DNA from: Acidobacteriota bacterium
GTDB taxonomy: Bacteria > Acidobacteriota > Terriglobia > Versatilivoradales > Versatilivoraceae
Assembly (NCBI GenBank): GCA_026706225.1
Contig: JAPOZE010000340.1
Span: forward strand, 1 to 15,747
DNA: 15,747 nucleotides
Reading direction: 5' to 3'
Shown here: positions 1 through 6,093 of the stretch, in pieces
Layout of the letters: every line of letters starts with the position of its first letter
Position numbering within the stretch: position 1 is the first letter of the stretch
The notes under the pieces: generated by a model
The model's input: only the letters and a program-made list of their open reading frames with translations
Told to the model about the DNA's origin: nothing
Database searches by the model: none
Position numbers and translations under genes: made by a program

Positions 1-33
1 GCTGCTCTCAGCTTGCCGATCTCGACAAGGTCA

Positions 34-918
34 ATGCCGGATCCGACGATCACGACACTTCTGCCTCACCACGCAGGAGACCCTTTTTGCCTGGCCCCAA
101 GCGGCTTGTGCCTGCAGCACCCGGCGCTGGCGGCCTGCCCTTGGCTGGTTCACGGGTTCGGCCTGCGAAACCGCCTGTCCCGGGACGACCGCTTACCCGG
201 CGCTTCGAGTTTCGGGCAATCCCGAGAGGATGTCAAATCCCTTCCGATTCAGGACGCCTTTGTCACCAGTCTGGCCGGAAAGACCCTGGTTCCGGTGCGG
301 TTGCGCCAATGCCATTCCGACGGCGTCGTTTGCCTGGACCGGTTTGCTCCGGGAGACCCGCCGGCGGTGGGGGACGCCGTAATTACCCACCGGCCCGGAT
401 TGCTATTGGCCGTCCAGGTGGCCGACTGCCTGCCGGTGCTCATCGTCGACAAGACCAAGCGGATCCTGGCGGCCGTGCACGCGGGCTGGAGAGGCCTCCT
501 GGCAGGGGTGGTGCCCAAGACCCTCGAGGCCATGCAGTCCCGATACGCCTCCGATCCCCGGCATTGCCTGGCCGTTATCGGACCGTCGATCGGACCCTGC
601 TGCTATGAAGTGGGCCAGGATGTGGCCCTGCCCTTCGAGGAAGCATTCCCCGGCTGTCCCCGGTTGTGGGGAAACTTCCCGCCTCCCGGAGAGGCCCTCG
701 CCTCCGGCACCGGTCCTTCGGACGATCCCCCAGGCGCCCGGCGACTGCTGGACCTGTCGGCAGCCTGCCGCTGCCAACTGGAAATCGCGGGGCTCCCTGC
801 CGGGAGCGTCTTCAGCCATCCCCCCTGCACTTCCTGTCATCAGGACGTCTTCCATTCCTACCGGGCTGAAGGAAGAAGCACCGGACGCATGCTGGCTGCC
901 ATCGGCAAGCCCCATTAA
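34..918 (+). CDS. pgeF: PgeF/YfiH-family multicopper oxidase-fold (laccase domain) protein
   Basis: Cytosolic YfiH/LACC1-family protein. Members have been described as polyphenol oxidases and as purine nucleoside-processing enzymes, and E. coli PgeF (YfiH) is linked to peptidoglycan precursor quality control. The 294-residue reading shows the family signatures in order: QCHSD (His94), VADCLPVLI (Cys132), HAGWRG (His149), then IGPSIGPCCYEVG near 182-194 and a C-terminal CTSCHQDVFHSYR-type block near 265-277. His94, Cys132 and His149 match the conserved metal-ligand triad. Length is slightly above the usual 240-270 because of an N-terminal extension. The frame stays open to the left window edge, with a TTG at 13 as another start, so the N-terminus is uncertain and the gene could begin outside the window. 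The TAA stop lies inside the left arm of the inverted-repeat element at 915-1048. Family identity is secure; the substrate in this organism is unknown. Confidence 0.92.
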   Translation: MPDPTITTLLPHHAGDPFCLAPSGLCLQHPALAACPWLVHGFGLRNRLSRDDRLPGASSFGQSREDVKSLPIQDAFVTSLAGKTLVPVRLRQCHSDGVVCLDRFAPGDPPAVGDAVITHRPGLLLAVQVADCLPVLIVDKTKRILAAVHAGWRGLLAGVVPKTLEAMQSRYASDPRHCLAVIGPSIGPCCYEVGQDVALPFEEAFPGCPRLWGNFPPPGEALASGTGPSDDPPGARRLLDLSAACRCQLEIAGLPAGSVFSHPPCTSCHQDVFHSYRAEGRSTGRMLAAIGKPH

Positions 919-1048
919 CCCGCATTTCTCACCAGGCCGCTGAGCATATGGCAGTAAAGTGTTCGTCTTTAGCATCCTGCGGTGCTTTGTTTGGAGTCTT
1001 CAGCGTACAGACTGTGCTGGGCGCGCCCTGGTTAAAAATGCGGGTTAA
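915..1048. mobile_element. 134-bp TTAA-bounded inverted-repeat element (MITE-like)
   Basis: Bases 915-933 and 1030-1048 are inverted copies of each other, matching at 17 of 19 positions. Both ends carry TTAA (915-918 and 1045-1048) followed inward by CCCGCATTT. About 96 bp lie between the arms, with no convincing gene. The size, terminal inverted repeats and TTAA at both borders resemble a non-autonomous element that inserts at and duplicates TTAA. If one TTAA copy and the interior are removed, pgeF still ends in the same TAA stop, so the insertion would have been neutral for it. No transposase is present in the window. The mobile interpretation is inference; a large stem-loop 3' of pgeF is the alternative. 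The rest of the gene-free stretch to 1212 holds only the putative promoter at 1129-1156. Confidence 0.5.
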
Positions 1049-1128
1049 CCGTAGCGCGCCGCCTGCAGAGGATGTCCACTCACCATGCATGCGGGCGTTG
1101 CCGGGCGCTTGCCGACCCTTGCCGGGCC

Positions 1129-1156
1129 TTGTATTCCAACCGATTTGGGGTAGAAT
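1129..1156 (+). promoter_or_regulatory. Putative sigma-70-type promoter upstream of the receiver gene
   Basis: TTGTAT (1129-1134), a 16-bp spacer and TAGAAT (1151-1156) form a reasonable -35/-10 pair 57 bp before the receiver ATG, in otherwise GC-rich DNA. It would place the transcript start near 1163. No experimental support can be seen; the -35 half is weak. Confidence 0.35.
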
Positions 1157-1212
1157 GACGCCCTCCCCCGATGGCGCCTCCCTCGCCAACCCCCCAAGCA
1201 CAAATACGCCCC

Positions 1213-1581
1213 ATGGATCCCAAACACATTCTGGTCGTGGACGACGACCCCCATATCCTGGCCCTGATCCGGACCGTCCTGACCCAAGGGAACTACCGGG
1301 TGACCACCGCCGGAGATGGTCAACAGGCCCTGGAGAGCTTGAGAGGATCGCACTTCGACGCCGTGATCACCGACGCCCTCATGCCGGGTCTGGATGGCCC
1401 CAGCCTGACCGAGAAAATCAAGGCCGACCCCAACCTGAAGGATCTGCCGGTGATCATGATCACTGCCAGCAGCCAGCCCGGCATGGTCCAGAAGAGCTTT
1501 TCCTCGGGCTGTATCCTGTTCCTTCCCAAGCCCTTTACCGGCGCCAGCCTGATTTCCATCCTTCAGTTGGCTCTCAGGTAG
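1213..1581 (+). CDS. Stand-alone CheY-like response regulator receiver
   Basis: A 122-residue single REC domain with no output domain. All receiver landmarks are present: the acidic pair in VVDDD (Asp10-Asp12), phospho-acceptor Asp54 in VITDALMPGLDG, the switch Thr84 in MITAS, and Lys106 in LPKPF. It is therefore predicted to be phosphorylated by a histidine kinase that is not in this window, and to act through protein-protein contact rather than DNA binding. Single-domain receivers serve chemotaxis, phosphorelays or development; nothing here decides between them. ATG at 1213 is chosen because the REC fold begins straight after it (KHILVVDDD). An in-frame ATG at 1171 would add a proline-rich 14-residue leader with no domain support. 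No clear Shine-Dalgarno sequence precedes either start. Confidence 0.88.
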   Translation: MDPKHILVVDDDPHILALIRTVLTQGNYRVTTAGDGQQALESLRGSHFDAVITDALMPGLDGPSLTEKIKADPNLKDLPVIMITASSQPGMVQKSFSSGCILFLPKPFTGASLISILQLALR

Positions 1582-1691
1582 AAGACAGGCATCGAGACCG
1601 TCCCTATGAGGACCAGAGGGGTTGTCCGGCCGCGCCGATTCGGAAATACTGATGGGGAAGGAGACACCACCGGACCCAAAGGAGAACCCGG

Positions 1692-2534
1692 ATGAAGATC
1701 GCACTCTGCAACGAAGTCCTGCGAGACCTGCCGTTCCCGGCCCAGTGCCAACGGGCGGCCTCACTGGGGTATAGCGGTCTGGAGCTGGCTCCCTTCACCT
1801 TGGGAGAGGAGCCTCACCGCCTCTCGGCCGACCGGAGGGTCCAGCTCCGCCGGGCGGCCGCCGATGCCGGAATAACCATCACCGGTCTTCATTGGCTGCT
1901 TCTGACACCGCCGGGACTGTCGATCACCGCTGCCGACCCCGGCGTACGCAAGACGACCGTCGATATCCTCCAGCGACTCATCGACCTGTGCGCCGACCTC
2001 GGCGGCAGGGTGCTGGTTCACGGGTCTCCCAAGCAACGCCAGGTGAAGGCGGACGAAGATCCCCTGGAAGCCTGGAATCGAGCCCGCGATCTCTGGGCCA
2101 CCGTCGCCGGCCGCGCCGCTCGAGCCGGCGTCCTGTACTGCATCGAGCCCTTGGCGGCGCACGACACCAACTTCATCAACACCATCGGGGCCGCCGTGGA
2201 CATGATGGAGGCCGTGGGCAACCCCTCCCTTCGCACCATGCTGGACACCCGGGCCGCGTCGCACTCGGAATCGCCCTCCCTCCCGCAGTTGGTGGATCGG
2301 TGGCTTCCTTCGGGAGCCATCGCCCACGTGCACCTCAACGATCCCAGCGGATTGGCTCCGGGCCAGGGAGGCCTCCTCTTCGGCCCGGTCCTGCAAGCCC
2401 TGCGGCGACACCGGTACCAAGGCCCGGTATCGGTGGAACCCTTCGAATACAGGCCCGACGGAAGCACTGCGGCAGCCAGAGCCATCGGTTATCTGCAGGG
2501 TGTCCTGGAAGGCTTGGACTCCCCATCCTCCTGA
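1692..2534 (+). CDS. Sugar phosphate isomerase/epimerase-like TIM-barrel protein (AP endonuclease 2 superfamily)
   Basis: A 280-residue protein of the xylose-isomerase-like TIM-barrel superfamily. It opens with strand 1 (MKIALCNEVL) and GYSGLEL near 27-32, has VLVHGSP near 107-113, and carries likely divalent-metal ligands at Glu152 (YCIEPL), Asp185 (TMLDT), His214 (HVHLND) and Glu249 (VSVEPF). This Glu-Asp-His-Glu pattern is typical of sugar isomerases, epimerases and hydroxypyruvate isomerase-like enzymes, so a metal-dependent aldose-ketose isomerisation or epimerisation is likely, but the substrate cannot be read from sequence. The start is well supported: AAAGGAG at 1678-1684 sits 7 bp before the ATG. 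Neighbours are not sugar-catabolic, so there is no pathway context. Endonuclease IV function is less likely because these family members are usually metabolic. Confidence 0.85.
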   Translation: MKIALCNEVLRDLPFPAQCQRAASLGYSGLELAPFTLGEEPHRLSADRRVQLRRAAADAGITITGLHWLLLTPPGLSITAADPGVRKTTVDILQRLIDLCADLGGRVLVHGSPKQRQVKADEDPLEAWNRARDLWATVAGRAARAGVLYCIEPLAAHDTNFINTIGAAVDMMEAVGNPSLRTMLDTRAASHSESPSLPQLVDRWLPSGAIAHVHLNDPSGLAPGQGGLLFGPVLQALRRHRYQGPVSVEPFEYRPDGSTAAARAIGYLQGVLEGLDSPSS

Positions 2535-2551
2535 TCTCGTGCGGAACGGGC

Positions 2552-2557
2552 TATAAT
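2552..2557 (+). promoter_or_regulatory. Perfect TATAAT -10-like hexamer before the secreted-protein gene
   Basis: A consensus TATAAT lies in the short spacer after the isomerase gene, 96 bp ahead of the chosen start of the next gene. No good -35 hexamer is visible at 16-18 bp upstream, so activity is uncertain. It also overlaps the ATG at 2561, which argues against that ATG being the translation start. Confidence 0.3.
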
Positions 2558-2653
2558 GAAATGAAGCATCCCGCAACCCCAACCCGGCATCAGGAGAGAG
2601 GAACCCCAGCCTGCTCGTCGCCGGCGACCCGGGAGAAACGCGGGCTTGGATTC

Positions 2654-3346
2654 ATGAACCGGAGCGGGGCCATCGGAATGCCGCATCGCCGACCGGGCGG
2701 GCGAACCGCCCTCCGCGAGGTCTCTTTTCTCTTTCTCTGGTGCTTGCTGCCGACGTGGTCGGCCTGGGGGGACTACAAGAAGCTGGCCGTCAAGGTCGGC
2801 CCGGTGGAAGGCTACGCCTCTCGTCAAAGCCAGGGGCCGGTGACCATCGCCGCCGACCCCTATCCGTCGGAAACCAGGATACGAACCGTCTTCGACATCA
2901 AAGGCCTCTCCAAAATGGGCCTGATTCCGATCAACCTCATTATCAGTAACCAGGGCCCTGACGCGCTTTCCATCGACAGCGCAAGCATCACCTTGCTGGA
3001 TCCCGAATATGGATCTCTGCCGGCCCTGTCGCCCAAAGAAGCGGTCAGAATGATCCTGAGACATAAACTTGGTCGCCCGGTGGACCTCAGCCCGGTTCCC
3101 CCGCCATGGCCCCCCTTTGGCAGGGGTAGGAGCCGGGTGGGAAAACATATTCTCGAGATTAGGGACGACTTTATTCGAAAGTCGCTCAAGCGCCGCATCC
3201 GACCCCGCGCCACGGCCTGGGGGTTTGTCTTCTTCCAGCTTCCTGAGAGAAAGTCGCACCTGAGCGGCTATAAAACAATTATCCCTGACGTAGAAAATGA
3301 TAGAACACAACAAAAATTATTATATTTTGATATTGAGCTGAAGTAA
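2654..3346 (+). CDS. Secreted protein of unknown function
   Basis: I do not recognise a named family. The 230-residue reading has a positively charged N-terminus (HRRPGGRTALR), a hydrophobic core (VSFLFLWCLL, 23-32) and a plausible signal peptidase I site after AWG (residue 39), so export is likely. The mature part has a beta-rich region with KVGPVEGYASR near 47-57, VTIAADPY near 63-70 and LIPINLIISNQG near 90-101, the last resembling extracellular Ig-like or bacterial secreted modules. A proline-rich stretch (PVPPPWPPFGRG, 147-158) precedes a basic segment and a beta-strand C-terminus. Starts at 2561 and 2678 are also in frame; none has a clear ribosome-binding site, so the N-terminus is provisional. 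The last 70 or so bases are strikingly AT-rich compared with the rest of the gene. Coding status is supported by the signal peptide and protein-like composition. Confidence 0.7.
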   Translation: MNRSGAIGMPHRRPGGRTALREVSFLFLWCLLPTWSAWGDYKKLAVKVGPVEGYASRQSQGPVTIAADPYPSETRIRTVFDIKGLSKMGLIPINLIISNQGPDALSIDSASITLLDPEYGSLPALSPKEAVRMILRHKLGRPVDLSPVPPPWPPFGRGRSRVGKHILEIRDDFIRKSLKRRIRPRATAWGFVFFQLPERKSHLSGYKTIIPDVENDRTQQKLLYFDIELK

Positions 3347-3393
3347 GCTCCCGCCCATATTCCGATCATCCACCGAAACACCGGGAAAACGCC

Positions 3394-4107
3394 ATGCGAA
3401 GCCATTTTGTTCTTTGGACTGTCGCGATCCTGATGGCCGCCCATCAGCCCGTCGGGCTGGCGGCCCAAACCCCCGCCGCCCGCGACGGCGCCTCTGACCA
3501 GACGCTCACCATCCGGGCCGGAACCAGGTTCAAAGCCTCCCTGCAGACCCCGGTCAGCACCAAGCTCTCCGAAGTCGGCGACCTGCTCTACTGGACACTG
3601 TACGAACCGCTGCGGATCGACAAGGGGCACGTGCTGCCCAGGGGCATGGAGCTCTCCGGGCGGGTCACTTTCGTCAAGCGGCCCGGACGAGTCAAGGGCA
3701 AGGCCCAGCTTTACGCATTGATGGACGGCTTGGAGACCTACTACGGGACCGAATCGATTGCCGTGTCGGTGGATGCGGCCGACGACCTTATCGCGGACGA
3801 GAAGATACGGGCTGACGAGGAGGGAAAGCTGAAAGCCAACCCAGACCTCGGCCACGATCTGGGTAGAGCCCATGAGGGCGCCTCGATCGGGTCCATGGCT
3901 TCGGTCCCGATCGCCATAACGACGGGCAGCCTGGGGGCGGCCATCGCGGGACCCGTCGCCGGGGCCATCGTGGGGATTCTGCTGACCCGGGGCAAGGAAA
4001 TCCGCCTGCCGGCAGGGACGGTGTTTCGAATGAAGTTTGTCCAGGACGTGGCGATTCCGGCGTCCATCGCCGAATTTCGCCCCGGCGGGTCGGCGCCTAA
4101 TTCCTGA
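3394..4107 (+). CDS. Secreted protein of unknown function with a VirB10/TrbI-like C-terminal strand motif
   Basis: A 237-residue protein with a clear signal peptide (hydrophobic VLWTVAILMAA, likely cleavage after GLAA at residue 24). The mature region has a repeated beta pattern: IRAGTRFKASLQTPVSTKL (40-58), then VGDLLYWTL and a KGHVLPRGMELSGRV strand pair (77-91), and VKRPGRVKGKAQL (94-106). A glycine/alanine-rich hydrophobic segment (GSLGAAIAGPVAGAIVGILL, 178-197) precedes RLPAGTVFRMKFVQDVAIP (204-222), which resembles the C-terminal strand of VirB10/TrbI-type proteins. The Gly-rich segment could be a membrane-inserting or glycine-zipper stretch. Function is unknown; an envelope role is inferred. 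The start follows a 47-bp spacer from the previous gene, whose end holds a weak TTGAGC-17-CATATT promoter-like pair (3333-3361). Its stop overlaps the parB stop by 11 bp, convergently. Confidence 0.72.
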   Translation: MRSHFVLWTVAILMAAHQPVGLAAQTPAARDGASDQTLTIRAGTRFKASLQTPVSTKLSEVGDLLYWTLYEPLRIDKGHVLPRGMELSGRVTFVKRPGRVKGKAQLYALMDGLETYYGTESIAVSVDAADDLIADEKIRADEEGKLKANPDLGHDLGRAHEGASIGSMASVPIAITTGSLGAAIAGPVAGAIVGILLTRGKEIRLPAGTVFRMKFVQDVAIPASIAEFRPGGSAPNS

Positions 4108-4939
4108 GCAAGCGCTCGTAGAGGCGTTGCAGCTCCTCCTGGGAGTAGTACTCGATCTCGATCCGGCCCCGGTTGCCGTTGGGGACGATGCGCACCCGGG
4201 TCCCCAGGGATGTCTCCAGCTTGGCCGCCGCCGCCTTGACATTGGGGTCCGGACCTGTTCCCTCCTCCTTCTTCCCGGTGGATTTCTTTTGCTGCGAAAT
4301 CAGTTGCTCGATCCGGCGGACCGACCATCCCCGCTTGGACGCCTGGGCAGCCAACGTTTGCTGGGCCTGGGGATCGTCCAGAGCCAGAAGCGCCCTGGCA
4401 TGGCCCATGGAGAGCTTGCCTCCCTTGACCAACTCCTGGACGGGAGCAGACAACTTTAACAGGCGCAAGAAGTTGGTCACTGTCGAGCGCTCTTTCCCGG
4501 TCCTGCGGGCAACTTCCTCCTGAGTCAATCCGAATTCGTTGGCCAAGCGGGAGTAGGCGCGGGCTTCCTCCATCGGATTGAGGTTTTCTCTCTGCAGGTT
4601 CTCGATCAGGGCGGCCTGCATCAACCGGTCGTCGTCAAGAGGCCTGACAAAGGCCGGAATCTTGCGCAGACCCAGCAGTTGAGCCGCCCTCCAGCGCCGC
4701 TCGCCGGCAATGATTTGGAAACGGTCTCCAACCTGGCGAACCGCAATGGGCTGAACGAACCCGTTCACCTCCAGCGAGCGCGCCAGCTCCCGCAGCCGCT
4801 CCTTGTCAAAGATCTCTCGTGTCTGGAAGGGATTGGGTTCCAGCAAGGCCACCTCCAGCTCGCGCAAGCTCGTATCCAGCTCGGGCCTGGCCGCACCCAG
4901 CAGCGCGCTAATTCCCTTTCCGAGCGCCTTTCGTGCCAT
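4097..4939 (-). CDS. parB: Chromosome partitioning protein ParB (Spo0J)
   Basis: ParB, a CTP-dependent DNA clamp that loads at parS, spreads along DNA and recruits SMC and ParA to segregate the origin. The 280-residue protein shows the N-terminal ALGKGISALLG motif typical of the ParA-stimulating peptide, NPFQTR (36-41), the CTP-binding boxes GERRWRAA (79-86) and ENLQREN (113-119), a helix-turn-helix region (137-160, LTQEEVARRTG), and a C-terminal dimerisation domain (about 231-280) after a charged linker (KKSTGKKEE). All family landmarks are present and the length is normal. It starts inside the 3' end of parA, overlapping by 32 bp, with a near-perfect Shine-Dalgarno sequence, so parAB is translationally coupled. 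Two matching parS sites lie upstream of parA. Confidence 0.97.
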   Translation of the reverse strand: MARKALGKGISALLGAARPELDTSLRELEVALLEPNPFQTREIFDKERLRELARSLEVNGFVQPIAVRQVGDRFQIIAGERRWRAAQLLGLRKIPAFVRPLDDDRLMQAALIENLQRENLNPMEEARAYSRLANEFGLTQEEVARRTGKERSTVTNFLRLLKLSAPVQELVKGGKLSMGHARALLALDDPQAQQTLAAQASKRGWSVRRIEQLISQQKKSTGKKEEGTGPDPNVKAAAAKLETSLGTRVRIVPNGNRGRIEIEYYSQEELQRLYERLLRN

Positions 4940-5693
4940 GATCGATCACCTCCAGGGCCAATTGTATGTAGCTGCCGGCCCCCTTGGACTTCACGTCGTA
5001 GAGAATGATGGGCTTCCCGTGACTGGGAGCTTCCGCCAGGCGAACGTTCCTCGGGATGACCGTCCGGAACACCTGATCCGCAAAGAAAGCGCGCAGGTCC
5101 GCGGCCACCTGCCGGCTGAGATTGGTGCGCTCGTCAAACATGGTCAACAGGAATCCCTCCACCGACAAGCCCGGATTCCACTGGCGGCGAACCTGAACCA
5201 GCGTCTCCAGCATCTCTGATACTCCTTCCAGGGCAAAGTACTCGCACTGGATGGGAATCAGGATGGAGTCTGCCGCCACCAGAGCGTTCAGGGTCAGGAG
5301 ATTCAGCGAGGGCGGACAATCGAGCAGGACAAACTGGTATTTCCCGCGGAGAGGCGCGATCGCCTCTTTCAATCGGAACTCGCGACGGTCGACGTCAACC
5401 AGTTCCACCAGCGCCCCGGTCAGGTTCTGATCGGCCGGAACGACATCCATCCCATCCAGTTCGGTTTGCAACACCCCCTGCTGCCAGCGGATTTCTCCCG
5501 ACAGGAGATGATAAAGGCTCTTTCTGCGGGGATTCTTGGATAACCCCAGGCCGCTGGTGGCATTGGCTTGGGGGTCGCAGTCCACCAGCAACGTTTTCAT
5601 CTCGGCGGCGGCCAGGGAGGCGGCCAGGTTAATGCCGGTGGTGGTTTTCCCGACACCACCCTTTTGGTTGGCGATGGCGATGACTTTCGCCAA
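4908..5693 (-). CDS. parA: Chromosome partitioning ATPase ParA (Soj)
   Basis: Deviant-Walker P-loop ATPase that moves or tethers the ParB-parS complex over the nucleoid and, in several bacteria, also influences DnaA. The 261-residue protein has the deviant Walker A KGGVGKTT (11-18, with the signature Lys11 and Lys16), an A' motif LVDCDPQAN (36-44) with conserved Asp38, and Walker B FVLLDCPPS (Asp125). It lacks an N-terminal DNA-binding domain, so it is the short chromosomal Soj type rather than the plasmid P1 type. The start codon is TTG, chosen because MAKVIAIANQKGG is exactly the canonical N-terminus and no upstream in-frame start fits; AAGGGA lies 5 nt before it. It overlaps parB by 32 bp and is preceded by the parS-bearing spacer. 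Confidence 0.97.
   Translation of the reverse strand: MAKVIAIANQKGGVGKTTTGINLAASLAAAEMKTLLVDCDPQANATSGLGLSKNPRRKSLYHLLSGEIRWQQGVLQTELDGMDVVPADQNLTGALVELVDVDRREFRLKEAIAPLRGKYQFVLLDCPPSLNLLTLNALVAADSILIPIQCEYFALEGVSEMLETLVQVRRQWNPGLSVEGFLLTMFDERTNLSRQVAADLRAFFADQVFRTVIPRNVRLAEAPSHGKPIILYDVKSKGAGSYIQLALEVIDHGTKGARKGN
4945..4953 (-). promoter_or_regulatory. Strong Shine-Dalgarno site for parB
   Basis: On the minus strand GGAGGTGAT, nearly the full anti-16S sequence, lies inside the end of parA with the GGAGG core 9 nt before the parB ATG at 4939. It fixes the parB start and is unusually strong for this window, where most genes lack a clear site. Confidence 0.8.
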
Positions 5694-5772
5694 GGGGGTC
5701 CCTTGAGTTCAGAACAACTGAAGGAGTTCGAAGTGTGAGCGTTTCCCGTTTGGACACGTTGGAAGCAGGACA

Positions 5773-5801
5773 CTAGTAGCAAAACCGCCGGCAAAACTCA
5801 A
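5773..5801 (-). promoter_or_regulatory. Possible parAB promoter
   Basis: On the minus strand TTGAGT (5796-5801), a 17-bp spacer and TACTAG (5773-5778), preceded by TGC as an extended -10, lie about 80 bp before the parA start. Each hexamer matches consensus only in part. The parS site at 5826-5841 lies immediately upstream, so ParB binding could affect it. Confidence 0.3.
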
Positions 5802-5825
5802 CCGATTCGTCTTCCACCGCCTCGA

Positions 5826-5841
5826 TGTTTCACGTGGAACA
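5826..5841. promoter_or_regulatory. parS site 1
   Basis: TGTTTCACGTGGAACA differs at one position from the classical parS palindrome (TGTTTCACGTGAAACA) of chromosomal ParB. It lies 133 bp upstream of parA, next to the cognate parAB genes. The mismatch is in the right half. Confidence 0.9.
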
Positions 5842-5914
5842 TTGTCTCTCCAATTGACACGGAAACCGACCGTGTGGAACATTCCCGGGAAAACACCCAA
5901 TCGCTACTGAAGCT

Positions 5915-6025
5915 GAACCACAAATGGACACCAATGAACACAAATTACGGCCGCATTACATGGAGATCGCGCAGTTCCGGGCCGGCTTGATCCTCAGCCA
6001 GTCCATTGGTGTTTATTCGTGGTTC
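5915..6025. repeat. Inverted repeat with 10-bp repeat units, between the two parS sites
   Basis: Bases 5915-5939 and 6001-6025 are inverted copies, matching at 21 of 25 positions, separated by a 61-bp loop. Within the arms decamers follow one another directly: CACAAATGGA (5919-5928), CACCAATGAA (5929-5938) and CACAAATTAC (5939-5948) on the plus strand, and CACGAATAAA and CACCAATGGA on the minus strand (6021-6002). The whole unit could form a cruciform or a hairpin in RNA. It contains no gene I can support. Together with 5694-5914 and 6026-6077 it makes up the 388-bp spacer between parA and rsmG. Confidence 0.75.
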
Positions 6026-6043
6026 GTCGTTCTCCGCAGTGTC

Positions 6044-6065
6044 TTTCTTCGTGGCCCTTTGTGGA
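6044..6065 (-). repeat. Two further decamer units of the same repeat family
   Basis: Read on the minus strand, CACAAAGGGC (6063-6054) and CACGAAGAAA (6053-6044) continue the 10-bp pattern of the inverted repeat. The 21 bp at 6045-6065 match 10077-10097 in inverse orientation at 19 of 21 positions, so this is a dispersed repeat, not a local accident. Confidence 0.65.
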
Positions 6066-6077
6066 CAATCCTCTCAA

Positions 6078-6093
6078 TGTTTCACGTGGAACA
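6078..6093. promoter_or_regulatory. parS site 2, overlapping the rsmG stop
   Basis: TGTTTCACGTGGAACA is identical to parS site 1, including the same departure from consensus, and 252 bp away. It spans the last codons of rsmG: the TGA stop (6082-6084) and the preceding Thr, Ser and part of Cys codons lie inside the site. Confidence 0.9.

Noticed and set aside
948..1652. Plus-strand open frame spanning the inverted-repeat element and receiver gene
   Set aside because: It runs out of frame over a clear receiver domain and turns into Arg/Pro-rich shadow sequence; no family resemblance.
1892..2653. Long upstream extension of the secreted-protein frame over the isomerase gene
   Set aside because: The overlapped part reads as Arg/Pro-rich shadow sequence, while the isomerase frame has family motifs. 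The signal peptide places the start near 2654.
5870..5882. A third parS-like half site (CGTGTGGAACA)
   Set aside because: Only the right half resembles parS and the central CACGTG is broken, so ParB binding is unlikely.
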